Assembly: GCF_003254395.2 (NCBI RefSeq)
Contig: NC_037640.1
Span: forward strand, 1,699,501 to 1,763,500
Direction of reading: 5' to 3'
Length of the DNA stretch: 64,000 nt
Origin: Apis mellifera
Taxonomy: Eukaryota; Arthropoda; Insecta; Hymenoptera; Apidae
Shown here: positions 10,640 to 22,735 of the stretch, in pieces
How the letters are laid out: every line of letters begins with the position of its first letter
How positions within the stretch are numbered: the first letter of the stretch is position 1
The notes under the pieces: model-generated
Seen by the model: only the letters and a program-made list of their open reading frames with translations
Told to the model about the DNA's origin: nothing
The model's database searches: none
Translations under genes and position numbers: made by a program

Positions 10640-11225
10640 TATATCGTGTTAATAATCTCGAGAAAGCGAAGCGGGGGAAAGAGAAGAGAGATTTCCATTG
10701 ATCGCAAAATCCTCCCCATTCCCCCTTCGGCTGGCCTGGATATCTCCATGATTGATCCGGTCCATCAAGGAGGAAGTCGACGCCGTATCTGGCGAACGAT
10801 AGCCAGAAACCGCATTTCTAAACTTCCGATAACTCGATAAACATCCGAAGGACGCAACGGTTTGCAAGGGTTTCAATCTATACAGTTCCACGAGACTTCT
10901 TTCCACGATATACATCTCTCCTGTGATGTGAAAATGCTGTGCACGCGTGTGTGTGTGTGTGTACAGTGTGCAAGGATCAAAAGCGATAGATACGTATATA
11001 GGCGTGCATCAGAAACAAGCGGAAACATACGTGTGCCGATAGGTGTGTATATATACCGTATTTTGTACGGTTCCATCGGGAGGCAGACAAGGGAGACAAA
11101 AGGGAAATGCTATCAAAGAGATTGTAAAGTACACCGGTCGTTTTATGGCTCGAACTTTATTTTCCATCGCTTTATAGTATATAGCCTGTCCACGAAAATC
11201 GACGGAACGTGAGCTCGTTCATCTG
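10640..11225. promoter_or_regulatory. GC- and CpG-richer island of about 600 bp
   Basis: Composition differs sharply from both flanks (AGCGAAGCGGGGGAAAGAG, CCCCCTTCGGCTGGCCTGG, GAAGTCGACGCCGTATCTGG). It includes a short GT microsatellite at about 10944-10962. Several medium open frames overlap on both strands, as expected of stop-poor GC-rich DNA, and none shows a recognised domain. It is a candidate intronic enhancer or unannotated exon; only composition supports it. Confidence 0.3.
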
Positions 11226-14200
11226 GACGTAATTGTATTTATCACTTTATTTCGTGTTTCTGCATCATGTATTGTTAATTGTATCGAAGTTATGTAGTTT
11301 CTTTTTTTTTTTAAATAATTTTCAATCGATTAAAAGATATTAGTAGATTTAGCTTAAAATTGGAGAGATTTTTAGAAAAATTCAATGCTTTTGTGAGATA
11401 TTTTATTTTTTTTTTTGAGTGTAAATGGTGGAAAAATTATTAAATATAACTGTATGTGATTATATTGAATAATTTCTCGATTAATTATTAATAATTTCAT
11501 AGAAATATAATGCTATTCTTTCTTTTTAGTTTTTTGTTTATTTATTTTGTTTGATTTTCATCGATATTCGATAATTGTTTCATGAATAAAGTTTAAATCA
11601 ATATTTTACTTCAATTTATGTAATTTAATTAGTGTAAACGTTAATTGAAAAAATATGTGAAGAATAATAAAAAATAAAAAATTAGATCAATTTGTCTAAT
11701 GACAATGTATTTGTTTAAATAATATTGACAATTTTATGTAGTATAATATATAAATAATATAGCATATATATATAATAGTATAAATATAGTATAACCTAAT
11801 ATTTTCGTCGAAATCTTTTTTTACATTTAAGGTAATCTCAATCTGTCGATATTTTAGCTTCTCATGAATTTAAATGAGACTTTTTTTAACCATCTTTTAT
11901 GACGTAAAGCATTTCTTATATTTTATCTTTCTATATATAAGAATCTATTAAATTAAATCTCTTATCTCTTATTCTCGCTCGAGTTTGTCTAACTATTTAT
12001 TAATTTTTTTTAAAATTAAATTGGAAAATGATTCTGTAAACAGAAATAGAATAGAAAATTTTTTATTTTTTTTTCAATCGTTTTCTCCTACAAAAATGAA
12101 TAATATCTGTCAAAAATAATACGACTATAATTATAATATATTAAAGAATATTTATTTTATTTTTATTGAATATTATTTTTTATTGCATTCTTAGTATTAC
12201 AAATTGTAAATTTGTCCAACTTTTCATATTTTAAAAATATTAAAACAAACGTATCATTTATTTCTATTGATTTAAGATACTTCAAAAGAAGTTTCTAGAA
12301 ATGCGAACGATTTAAATTAAAGAGGCCGGAATATTTCCTAGGAAAAATATTTCTCTACAACCACTTCATTTAGAGAAAGTATAAACAACAAAAAAGTAAA
12401 TATAAGTTGTTCGCTAACAAGTAAATATCAAAATATCTCATGTTATATAAATAATTATATATTATATAAATTTATGTAATGATAATATTATATAAATATT
12501 ATATAAATAAACGAATAAAAAAAAGAATCACATTTATAATACTTTTTCTCATTTTAGCATAAAATCTAAAAAATTTCGTTAAATCTAAAAAACTAACTTT
12601 TTTAAATTAATTCTAATTTTTTTAATTCAGTTTTTTCTAAACTATTAAATAGCATTACTCGGATTTTAAAATTTTGGCGTGACTTTCGTACGTTTACATT
12701 ATTATAAAAAATTCTGAAAAAAAAAATTTAATTAACTTACATATTAAAAAAAAAAAAATTATGTTAACTTTGATACATTATAATTTTATATTTTAATTAT
12801 TGTATTTAAGATCACGGAAAAATTTAGTAGTTTTTTACATTTTTATAAGAGAACAAGTCTTCAAGTTGGACTTGTCGCGTTATTTCCCTGCATACTTATA
12901 ATTAAAATGGTTGTATCTCGAGACTTGTTCACTTTTTGTTTCATCTTTTTAACTTTGATATATTAAAGCACCCCTTTTCAACTACTTTAGATGGCACAAA
13001 AAAAGAAAAAAAAGGAAATCAATGAAAACCAAGATTTATCACCAAGCTTTTCTCTGATGACTTTTTTTTTTACTATTCTTTTATTATTATTATTAACGAC
13101 GAATTTTGCAATATACATTTATATGTATAAAGCGACATTATAAAAATCCATCAAAAAAAAAAAAGAAAAAAAAAAGTAATTAAACGAATGAACGATACAA
13201 AGGATTGACCATATTGTATTAATCCAAATATTTATATCGTCAAAGAACACATATTTGTAATTATAGCCTTGTATTATTAAAGCCCTGTTACGATTGCCAG
13301 AATCATCATTTATATACGGTTTACCTAATTATGGAAATCTCTCTACACTCCCTCTTTGTTTCCGCAAATAATCGAGCAATTTCACACAATTCGTTATACG
13401 CAAATTTGTAACGCAATCTTTATTATCGTCGAAGTAAACAAGCGGTTCGTTATTCGAACCTTTATCGATAAAATTGAATATAACATATTAATCTCAAAAA
13501 GAATTGAATGGATATTACAACGAATATCTTTTGTATCTATGCTGTTAATCCCCTCCTCCTCCCTTTTTTGCGAATTTACGAGAACAAATTGGATTGCATA
13601 TCAGTGAGAGAAATAAAAAATTTTAATTTAAGAAATACACGCAATTTCTTGTAAACGTCTGATGCAAGATGAGAAAGAGTGTTTATGCATTTATGGGAAA
13701 ATTAAGGATGTAGAGAATGCACATAGTATGCAAAGAAACATCAGTGAAATAGTGATTAAGATATTTAATACATAGAGTTGTTTCTTTAAATTGCAATTTG
13801 AGATAGAGATATTTAATAAAAGATATCAATAAAAATTATGAATATGTATACATGTGTATAGTTTATAATATGTTTCATAAAAAATTATATCTATCATAAT
13901 TTAATATTCTGTTTATTTTATATTTTTACATTAATGATCTAATGATAAGTTTTCCAAGTTATATATTATATTTTGTATTGATATCAAGTAGCAAACATGA
14001 TTACACTGTTCATAGATTGATCAATAGTCTGATGATTTTTCATTTACACTTAAGAAATTCATGTTCACATTGGAATTAGATTTCATTAAAAATATTTTTC
14101 CTAAAATGTACAATTTTACAAATGAATTGATTCAAAGCCATATAAAAATATTGGCATAATCAAATTATATAAGCAATTTAAATTGAATAAAATAAAACTG

Positions 14201-14399
14201 TTTTTATTTTGACTTTATAATCGAACTTCTATGAATATATATTAACACCCTTATAAATATATTTTAAAAAGAAATGTTCAATGATATAATTTAAACGATC
14301 AAGTACAAGATTTAATTCGTACAAATGGTGTTCGTTGCACAATTAAATAATTTATAAACTCTATTCTTGATTATAATTATAATCTAATTCGAGATACTT
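11226..14399. other. AT-rich non-coding stretch, no gene seen
   Basis: Dense in stops on both strands, with many poly-A/T runs (for example 13154-13176). A slightly richer patch at about 12840-12960 and the open frame at 13356-13607 show no recognisable protein features. Confidence 0.6.
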
Positions 14400-14774
14400 C
14401 GATTACTTTAACCTATAACAGCCAGTGCAGTTGAACTGTGATAAAGCCTATCACGTGCATCAATGATATAGTTACATGGACAACTATGATGTAAGAGAGT
14501 GGAAAACATGGCCTTCCAAACAGGATATTTAACCACTATTTAATTAAACTTCCTCTTAATTGCAATAGCTTTTACCACCCACGTCGATAAACGCGTTATC
14601 ATGTAAGAATTGTAGTGTAGCGAAATAATATGGTCCCCATACATGGAATGATTCTATGAAACAAATCGAAATATAAAAAATATAGGATAAAATTCGAATA
14701 ATTGTATAACTAAAATTTTCTATTTTCTCTGATATCGATAGTAGATTGATTGTTCTATAAAAATAAACGAAAAA
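14400..14774. other. Mildly GC-richer intronic stretch
   Basis: Contains CAGCCAGTGCAGTTGAACTG and CACCCACGTCGATAAACGCG segments. No coding frame or convincing RNA gene was seen; possibly conserved non-coding DNA. Confidence 0.3.
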
Positions 14775-14775
14775 A

Positions 14776-14880
14776 ATTAGTTTTCGAGAAAAATTATTAA
14801 TTAATTGTGTACTTCTCTGAATCTGAAAAACAAAGATTTAAACAGTAAAAATTTTATTCTACATTTTTCTGAATATGAAA
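14776..14880 (+). repeat. Dispersed repeat sharing ATTAGTTTTCGAGAAAA with 60126-60250
   Basis: The 17-bp block at 14776-14792 is identical to 60126-60142. Further matching blocks follow in the same order at both places: a GATTTRAACRGTAAAA-like segment and TTTTATTYTAYATTTTT. The other copy continues from the GGTAATTC family, so both appear to derive from one element. Confidence 0.65.
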
Positions 14881-15179
14881 TTTTCTCCTTAATTCAATTA
14901 GGAATTAGCTAATTTCATTTGTATAATTATATTTCGAAATTTTTTTAACTTGTTCTTTATTTGAATACAAAGTCTAAAATGAGAAAATTTTATGGGTTTA
15001 AGTAAATAAAAAGTATTATATATAGTTACAAAGATATTAGATACAATTGTGAGATATAAACTTAAATAATATTAAAAAAAATTAGTTTTATGATACTTTA
15101 AATTTACATTTTTTCACGTAAAATCATTCCCCATTCAAGTTTTAACACCATATTCACATCTTTCATTTCTCCTATTAGT

Positions 15180-15500
15180 CACCGAATCATATTCAATCTC
15201 GAAATTAAAGTGAATTAAAGCAAATTTAAGTTATTGCACTTTCGTGACTCGTTTCGTGAATCGAATCATCGAGAGATGCGTATAAAGTGAAATAATGTCT
15301 CCGTTACCTTAACAAACGATCATCGAATATATCAAATAAACGACCAATCAGAATCGCCGGGTTGAACAGACTGTACTCGTAAATAGCAAAAAGCGAATTT
15401 ATATGGGCGAATAAAGGATATTGCTCCAGGTTCGTGTTCTCGCGAAATATCTATCTAGGAAATATGAATCGATGCTCGTGGCCTATAAATCTCTCGAGTT
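15180..15500. promoter_or_regulatory. CpG-containing intronic island
   Basis: Segments such as GTGACTCGTTTCGTGAATCG, ACCAATCAGAATCGCCGGG (with a CCAAT element) and GTGTTCTCGCGAAATATC stand out from the AT-rich surroundings. No open frame is supported. A regulatory role is inferred from composition only. Confidence 0.2.
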
Positions 15501-16942
15501 TCAATCGTTTCTCTAAATTTTTTATTTTTTTTTCGATCCGTACAGGTTTTTGCAATTTTTTTATTCGAATAATTCATGTGCCTCTTCTCGTTGTACGAAG
15601 TTAAAGGAAATTAAGAAAAAAAGAAAAAAAAAAAATAATCGTCTAAGTGGATAAACCCGAGTTGTTTACGTCCAGATTAAAATTCTTCTCCAATTTATGA
15701 ATTCTTTCGAAGTAAGATTTTTATTTTTGTAAACTTGTTAAACAATTATACAAATGATTCATTTGATTTTGATATTTTGATTTTTTTTTTTTTTTTTTTT
15801 TGCTATAAAAATCTTGTAGAAAGAAATGCTTAAAATGGAATATTCTGGTGTTATTAATTCTTTCTTTAAATGGATGTGATAAAAATCATATGAAGATCTA
15901 GATCTTTGTCCTTTTAAGTGGTGATATATTTTCTATAAGAAATTGTTAATCCATATATATATAATTATTAATTCAATAAATATTTTAATTGAATTTGTAA
16001 ATTTTATAAACTTTAAATTGAAATATATTTTATATTGAGGTGAAAATTTCGATAGATATTCCAGATTTTTTTGTGAATAATGAAAAAAATAATTATCAAT
16101 ATAAATAACTCAGATACAAAAAAAAAAGCTTATCCTTGAAAAGGTAATAGATTGCAATGGAATAACTATTGGAATTGTCTTTGAGTTAGTTAGAAAGAAT
16201 CAGCTATGCAATATTTTTGATAGCAATTTAATTACATTAAAATAATTATGTACTAAAAATCTATTAACTAAAAGTGACAGCAATAACTCTTTAGAAAAAA
16301 ATCTATAACAATCTATAAGGAAAAGTATTACAAGCTGAAAATAAAACTTGATATTTTATTTGATTAATTCTATCAATATAATCACAATTATTAAATATTT
16401 ATTTAACTCACAGAATTAGATCTCAACTAATATGGAACACAAATTCACAAATATATTCTATTGAGTATTCTCAAATTAGAAGATTAACTTAACCATTTAA
16501 TCATATTAACATTTTCAGGATAAATATTTTGATTTATCTAATTTAAAGATTTCATAAGATATAATACAAAAGTCAATCCATAATTTCTTTCATTTAAACA
16601 AACTTTTTTTGAACTTTGAAATTTTTCAAACATCATATACTATTTCATTACAAACATTACAAATGTTTATCGAGAAAATTCATGATGTACAAATGTACAT
16701 TTATTATACAAGATACATCTTCTATGCACATATATATCTTAGCCTAATAAAGTAAGTTTGAACTTACAATTTTGTCAATCAAAGTTTTTAAGTAACTAGT
16801 TTGTCACTTAAATAGAAGTTTCCACTCTTGAAAACTTTGAAGAACACCACAGTTCCACGTGAAGCACCACAGTATTCAATTATTCATCAATAATTGTAAA
16901 AGTAATTAAAAAAAGAAGGAAAAATAAATAATACAGACAATT
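15501..16942. other. AT-rich non-coding stretch
   Basis: No gene. A long poly-T run is at about 15780-15801. The short direct repeat CACCACAG occurs at about 16846 and 16866 around TTCCACGTGAAG. Confidence 0.6.
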
Positions 16943-16964
16943 AATATATATATATATATATATA
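16943..16964 (+). repeat. TA microsatellite bordering the mitochondrial insertion
   Basis: An (AT)n run of about 22 bp immediately left of the cytochrome b copy. Confidence 0.9.
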
Positions 16965-17344
16965 ATTCCAATGAATTCCTAAAAATAATCATATCAACAA
17001 TTTATTTACCAACCCCTGTAAATATTAATTATATATAAAATTTTGGATCAATTCTTGGAATTTTTTTAATAATCCAAATCATTTCTGGATTTATTTTATC
17101 AATACACTACTGTCCAAATATTAATATTGCATTCTGATCAATTACCAATATTATAAAAGACATAAATTCAGGATGATTATTCCGTTTAATTCATATAAAC
17201 GGAGCATCATTTTATTTCTTAGTTATATATATTCATATTAGACGAAATATATTTTATTGTTCATATAAATTAAATAGAGTTTGAAGTATTGGAATTATTA
17301 TTCTTTTAATATCAATAGCAGCTGCATTTATAGGATATGTTTTA

Positions 17345-17348
<4 letters not shown>
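16965..17348 (+). pseudogene. Nuclear copy of mitochondrial cytochrome b (numt)
   Basis: Read with the invertebrate mitochondrial code, this stretch encodes about 127 residues of the N-terminal half of cytochrome b, starting near SNEFLK and IYLPTPVNI and ending at AAFMGYVLP, just before the next conserved Trp-Gly of the family. Recognisable family features are IISGFILSMHYCP, SGWLFRLIHMNGASFYF and YIHISRN. Both His residues of the first haem-ligand pair are kept (in RLIHxNGAS and YIHIS). Several TGA codons fall where Trp is expected, so the source is mitochondrial. One expected Trp codon is now TAA at 17036-17038, a disabling change. In the standard nuclear code it is broken many times. It is a fragment of the 380-residue protein and cannot be functional. 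Close similarity to bee cytochrome b is judged from memory. Confidence 0.93.
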
Positions 17349-17404
<56 letters not shown>

Positions 17405-17409
17405 TTACC

Positions 17410-17445
<36 letters not shown>

Positions 17446-17450
17446 TATAT
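17347..17450 (+). repeat. TA array containing a second copy of the numt end
   Basis: An (AT)n array of about 55 bp follows the cytochrome b fragment. It is interrupted by GTTTTACCTA at 17402-17411, repeating the last bases of the numt (GTTTTACCTA at 17339-17348), and then continues to 17450 with a single TGTA interruption. Slippage or unequal exchange within the array probably copied the numt boundary. Confidence 0.9.
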
Positions 17451-17960
17451 TGAAGAAAGAATGGGATAAAATAATCGAAGAAAAGAAAATGGAAGAGAAG
17501 GAAGATGAAAATGTAGAGAAACGAGAAGAAGAAAGAGAGGCATGATACAGGGGGTTGCGAAACGAGAGATCGATAACCATCGTCATGGCGACCATAGCAT
17601 CAACTAGTCTTTACTCCTCTCTTCTTCTTCTTCTTCTTCTTCTTCTTCTTCTTCTCCTCTCTCGTGCTTTTCTTCGAACAACGCAAGCTTCTGCTAGTGC
17701 TTCTTATACACAAGTCTGAAGATGTTAGGTAGGTACATACACGTGAATCCCCTGATAACGACAATACACGTAACAGGAACTCGATTATCCGGCAAGTCAA
17801 CGGGGGAATTTTCACATTCAATAAAGCTCGTCGAATTGCAAAAAATTGTTTTTTGCCAGGAAATTTTTACCCGAGATAAATTTGATGTCGCTCGACGAAA
17901 TATATTAATGTGAGAAATAAATTTTGACAGTCGCGTCGATGTGTGAAATATAAGAAAGAT
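17451..17960. other. Polypurine stretch and TTC repeat, then unclassified DNA
   Basis: The plus strand is almost all purine from 17452 to about 17545 (GAAGAAAGAATGGG, GAAGAAGAAAGAGAGG). One frame reads as a short Glu/Lys-rich peptide ending at TGA, which is what such repeats give by chance. No gene is called. Confidence 0.5.
17620..17655 (+). repeat. TTC trinucleotide microsatellite
   Basis: About 12 uninterrupted TTC units. The minus-strand frame through it gives a poly-Lys run and is not evidence of a gene. Confidence 0.92.
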
Positions 17961-18124
17961 GGATGCGTGTATTAATTTGATCTAAATATTGACAATTTTC
18001 TGTTCGAAAGAAGCGCTAAATTCGATCTTTTTCTTCTTAATTTTTGCAATAATATGATAATTTCAATATATATATTTATCTGAGATTGCTTGAAATATTT
18101 ATATTATATTATATTGTTTGAAAA

Positions 18125-18192
18125 AAGTGAAAAGAGAAGAATACAATTCTTGGGAAAAAATATTCAATCATCCTTTAAAATACAATAACTAT
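18125..18192 (+). repeat. Dispersed direct repeat, copy 1
   Basis: Shares AGAGAAGAATACAATTCTTG and ATCATCCTTTAAAATACAAT with 19633-19722, in the same order and orientation. This copy is shorter in the middle. Confidence 0.85.
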
Positions 18193-18644
18193 TATTGTAT
18201 CGATGAATGGATACAAAATTTCTGTATAAGAGAAATTATTTGAAAGTATTTTGATGACATGTATGGAGAAATAATTTATCATGTGAAAAATAGATTTAAT
18301 TTTCTTGAGATGATAATAATATTTGATTAATAATTAATAATCTTTTCAAGATTTCTTATACTAACATAAAATCAATAAGTTATCTATTAACTTTTGTTCT
18401 AAAAGAGATATAAACATACTAATTACCAATTAATTACTCAAGACAATATTTGATAATTTTTAGGTTATAAATAATTAAAAATACGGAGAAACAAAATATT
18501 ATATAATATTTATACGTATTTTGATTTTTAACAAATATAAAATTAATAAACAAGAATTCTTTATTAAAAATTCAAAGAAATAAAACACGTGTTATTTCTT
18601 GCTTCATAAGAAATAAAGATATAAAAACGATATAAAAGTACGTA

Positions 18645-18960
18645 CACAATACATTCTGACATCTAGCGGATATTTCAAAAATTATACACCAGTTATTTCA
18701 CAAGCAGAGTCCATTTCTTCTAAGGAATTACCTTAGTCGTGTGAACGGAAGTACGTACAGCGGAATACTGTTTTCATATTGACCAACTAACAGCAGGATA
18801 AAATATGAATGCAACACACAATTTGAATCTCGAGAGTTTCCTGTATCAACAGGCAAATATTCATATGGCAAAGATGGTAGATAATGTAATACTAAAATTC
18901 ACAAAGCTACAAAGCTTTAATCGTAAGGCAAACTAATCAGAACTTCATGTCCCACATGCT
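18645..18960. promoter_or_regulatory. GC-richer intronic island with ACATCTAGCGG motif
   Basis: Contains GACATCTAGCGGATATTTC at about 18658, AGTCGTGTGAACGGAAGTACG and CAGCGGAATACTG. The ATCTAGCGG core resembles a motif common in insect genomes and sometimes linked to insulator proteins; this link is speculative. No coding frame. Confidence 0.2.
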
Positions 18961-19632
18961 GTGCAAAAACTTTCAAGCAATAAAATTCTGTGAAATTTTA
19001 CCTCGATTGCGATCTTTTAACTTTAGGAATAGAAATTAAAATCGCTGAAAATTTAAAAATAAAACTTTTCAACTTTTCGAAATATAAAATTTGAATATCT
19101 TGTTTAAGTAATATTGTGACGATATCAATTTATTTAATTAATAACGATCCAATTGAATTTTTGTTAAGACTTGTCCAAACTCATTTATATATATATATTG
19201 TTTCAAATTATTCGAAAATTTATTAAAAAAATTTGTAAAGAAGATTTCGAGTTTCGTAATTTTATAATATTATGAATTCTATAAATCAGATGTCAATCTA
19301 TTTTTAATTACTCGTTAATTATTAATTTTTTCTACTATTTTTATTATTTCAACTTAACACATTTGTTAGTGAATTTGAATATTTTAATAAAATCTTAACT
19401 AAAGAATTTCTGTATTTCTACATCTTTCGATTCTTCGAAAATGTTCCACGAATATATTAACATCCTTTACATCACTTTAACGTAAAATGTTTCGCAGGCA
19501 GTTTGAGTACAAAGTTTCTTCTGAAACATTTTCAAAGTGTATAAGTTCAATTCACCAACGAAACAACTGTACATGCGTTGCATGCACATGTTCCAAATAA
19601 TCGAGATCTCTTTGAATTCTAAAAAAAAAAAA
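18961..19632. other. AT-rich stretch with one motif-family copy
   Basis: TCCACGAATATATTAACATC starts at 19445; its 21-bp block is repeated as a perfect reverse complement at 31128-31148. No gene. Confidence 0.5.
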
Positions 19633-19722
19633 AAGTGGAAAGAGAAGAATACAATTCTTGGAGAGAATACAATTTCCCTTCAAAAAAATATTCGATCATC
19701 CTTTAAAATACAATAACTATTT
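19633..19722 (+). repeat. Dispersed direct repeat, copy 2
   Basis: Longer copy of 18125-18192, about 1.5 kb downstream. It carries an extra GAGAATACAATTTCCCTTC segment that partly repeats its own start, so an internal duplication or loss distinguishes the two. Confidence 0.85.
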
Positions 19723-20419
19723 TAAAATCGAACGAAACTTGAGTTTTCTTGATAAATTTATCAGATAATGTGTGAAAATAATTTTGAAAAAAATATGTTT
19801 TTGCTTTTTATCTGAACTTATGATAAAAAATTAAACAATACACTTTATAGATTTATATCAGTTACACATGCTGAAAATTTCAACGAAATCGACCAACACA
19901 GAGAAACAATAGACAAATATAATAGAAAAATATAAAAATCTATAAATTTTATAAAGAATGATCGAATATTTTCTGTCAAGGATTGTATACAGTGAGAAAT
20001 AAAAATTTTAAAATATTATTTTATAAGGAAATTCATCTAATCTAAAATAAATTTAATAAAAATTCATGTGTTTATAAAACACAACGAGTCATACATGAAA
20101 TAATTTTTATTGAAAAGAAATCTCTTTAAGAGGATAGAATGAAAGTAAAAAAAAATTTTTTTTACAGTACTAAATACATTTTATAATTAAAAATTTTATT
20201 CTATTAAATATCTATATTTAATAATAAAATAATAAAAAAAAATTGTTACAATCCATTATGTTCCATAAAATATAATTATAAATTAATTTTTTATTTTTAA
20301 TAAAATTATATGAATAAGCATTATGATAAATTATATGCAATTTTTTTTTAGAGATATAATTTAAAAAAATGTGAAAACTTAAAATTTTAGTGCAGTACAA
20401 AAAAAATTTTAAACACAAT
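19723..20419. other. AT-rich non-coding stretch
   Basis: No gene. The minus frame at 20218-20418 is Ile/Tyr/Phe/Lys-rich, as expected by chance. Confidence 0.6.
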
Positions 20420-20575
20420 TTTTTAATACTGCAAGATAAAGAAAAACTTCAAATTACAAAATGTTCAGAATTTATTTATTTTTAATATTCTGTTGTGAAA
20501 AAAGATTTACAATTTAAATTTTAAAAACTTGACAAGACAAAATACTTTGAAAGTTAATTTCACTCTCTCAAAGAG
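20420..20575 (+). repeat. Old interspersed repeat, copy 1 (CTTCAAATTACAAAATGTTC)
   Basis: Aligns with 33965-34130: GATARAGAAAARYTTCAAATTACAAAATGTTC, then a TCTGTTRT-like block, an AAACTTGAYAA block and a pyrimidine-rich end. Identity is moderate, so this is an old dispersed element. Confidence 0.6.
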
Positions 20576-20599
20576 ATTTTCTTATGAGAAAAATAAATA

Positions 20600-21010
20600 T
20601 TAAATTATATTTATATACGTGATAGCCCATGCTTATTATGCTCTACATTCACACAAAATTTTTATTAAAATTAGAATTGGGTTAAGTGAATTTTCTTGTA
20701 AGATAGATGCGCGAAAACTTTTGTCCTTCGCTGTAGTTTCAAGAACATTTGGAAAAGAGAGGTTTGAAAAGGAGAGAGTTGGCGGAAAAGTTTTCACGGA
20801 ATCGTCTTTTACTTTGCAATACATCGAGAAATTTTCATCTCGTCAGACGGCTAAATCGATCTTCGCTGTATTAAACTTCTCGCTTGAAAATTTGATCGGA
20901 TCGTCCCGCGAATAGCACTTTCAAATTGTTCAAAGTATCGTGAATAATTCATTAATCGATTCGATTGGTTCCAATCCGAATGATGAGTGAAAAACGCAAT
21001 ATAAATTCTC
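20600..21010. promoter_or_regulatory. GC-richer island with open frames, no recognised product
   Basis: The plus frame 20619-20915 (98 codons) and an overlapping minus frame are both open, which indicates few stops rather than coding. Segments include GAGTTGGCGGAAAAG and GATCGGATCGTCCCGCG. A regulatory element or non-coding exon is possible. Confidence 0.2.
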
Positions 21011-22735
21011 TTTCAGAATGGCCAAAGCCCATGAGAATATGAAATAGCTTAAAACAAATATGCCAGAAAATTGAAATATTTTTATAAATGAAATACTATT
21101 TGAAAATAATATTTTGTTATATTAATATGTGAATCGCGATCAAATAATATTTACATTTGTAAAAAATATTGATTTCCTGTTTGAACGCAATGATGCAATT
21201 AAAAATGATTCATATATATTATTAAGATATTTAATAACAAATTGAATTAATATAATATTTATATTATATGCAATAGTAAGTTCAATATATTGCTCATTTG
21301 AAGTATTATTTTCTTATATTTCGGTGAAATTTTTGTATGATTTATTATTAAATTACAGAAATTTATGGAAAATTTAAATGTAAAAAAAAAAAAAAATAAA
21401 AAAATACAAAAAGATATCCAGTACAAAATATTATTAAAAATAAAATATATATTTTATTAAAAATAAAGTAGATTTTTAATTTGCATAAATATTTGAAATC
21501 TAATAATTATTAATATAATATGAAATTGATATTATTTTTTTCCATGTAAAAGTTTGTTATACTTTTATCGTTCAAAAATATTATATTATTATTTCTATTT
21601 GTATATATCAAAAATTCTAAAAATATTCTATTTATCTATTTTTCTTAGTCATATAAAATGATAATAATAGATATATATAAATATATATGTATCACATCAT
21701 TTGTTAATGATAATGATTTAAAATATTTCGTTTTTGAATTGTTATTATGCAGAAAAATTCTATTGTTATTAATATAAAATGGACATTGAAGGATAAATAT
21801 ACAGAAAAAAAAAAGTTATTACGAGAATTATAATTAATCTTTGCGGTTTAAACAGGTCGACAGGAAATAACCTGAATAATATTCTTTCCCCAATACCATT
21901 ATGACTTTCAAATGAATTTTACTTTAAATTACTCGACCTTGATGACATCCGTAACCTTCAAGTGAATGCTAATGACACATCCTCAATTGTGATATTATAA
22001 ATTGAGGGAACATTGGCAGGTTTTGTAATATTTTATTATATACAATTTAATATAAAAAATAAATTGTATTTGTTTTGAAAATTATCATAATCTCCTATTA
22101 TTTTGCATATTATAAGAATGTTACAAATATAAAAATGCTTAAAATTATTATTATTTTTTTTTTTTTGGTATAACTTTAAAAAATTACTATCACATTTATA
22201 AAAATTAAATTGTATTTGCATTACATCTTATATTATTTTATTACAAGTATATAAATACTTAAAATTATTGAATGTTTCTCTTTTAATTTAAGTGTTAATT
22301 TAATTACAATTCAAAACATTTACATTATATAAATAGCAGTAATATTTAAAAGTAATGTTTAATGCATATTAATATATTTTCTTTTTAATTTTATTTACCT
22401 TTATTTACTTGAACAGTTAATTTATATTTTGAAATTAATTAATTTAATTAATCGATGTAATTAAATTGATGTAATTGATAGATAATTAATCTGAGTTTTC
22501 TCATTTTTTCTATTTTTATCTTAATTAACATTAGCAGTAACGGTATTATAATATTTCCAATATATTAATATATTATTATAAACTTTCATAATTTTTTTAA
22601 AGATTCTTCGTTTCCCGGAAAAAACACTTGGTTCCAAACTTTTGAACGATTTTTGACTGTACAATGAATCGAATAATAGAATCAGAAATGGACGCAAATG
22701 AGTGCAAAGTGTATACAAATCGACGCAAGAAAATA
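21011..22735. other. AT-rich non-coding stretch
   Basis: No gene. A moderately richer patch at 21840-22015 includes CTCGACCTTGATGAC. Several poly-A/T runs. Confidence 0.55.

Noticed and set aside
14400..14650. Short complementary segments suggesting a tRNA or microRNA
   Set aside because: No A/B-box pattern or anticodon arm, and the pairing is too short and broken.
17254..17595. Ile/Tyr-rich frames through the TA arrays
   Set aside because: Translations of a microsatellite; the true content is the numt plus repeat.
17600..17821. Minus frame with a poly-Lys run
   Set aside because: Caused by the TTC repeat.
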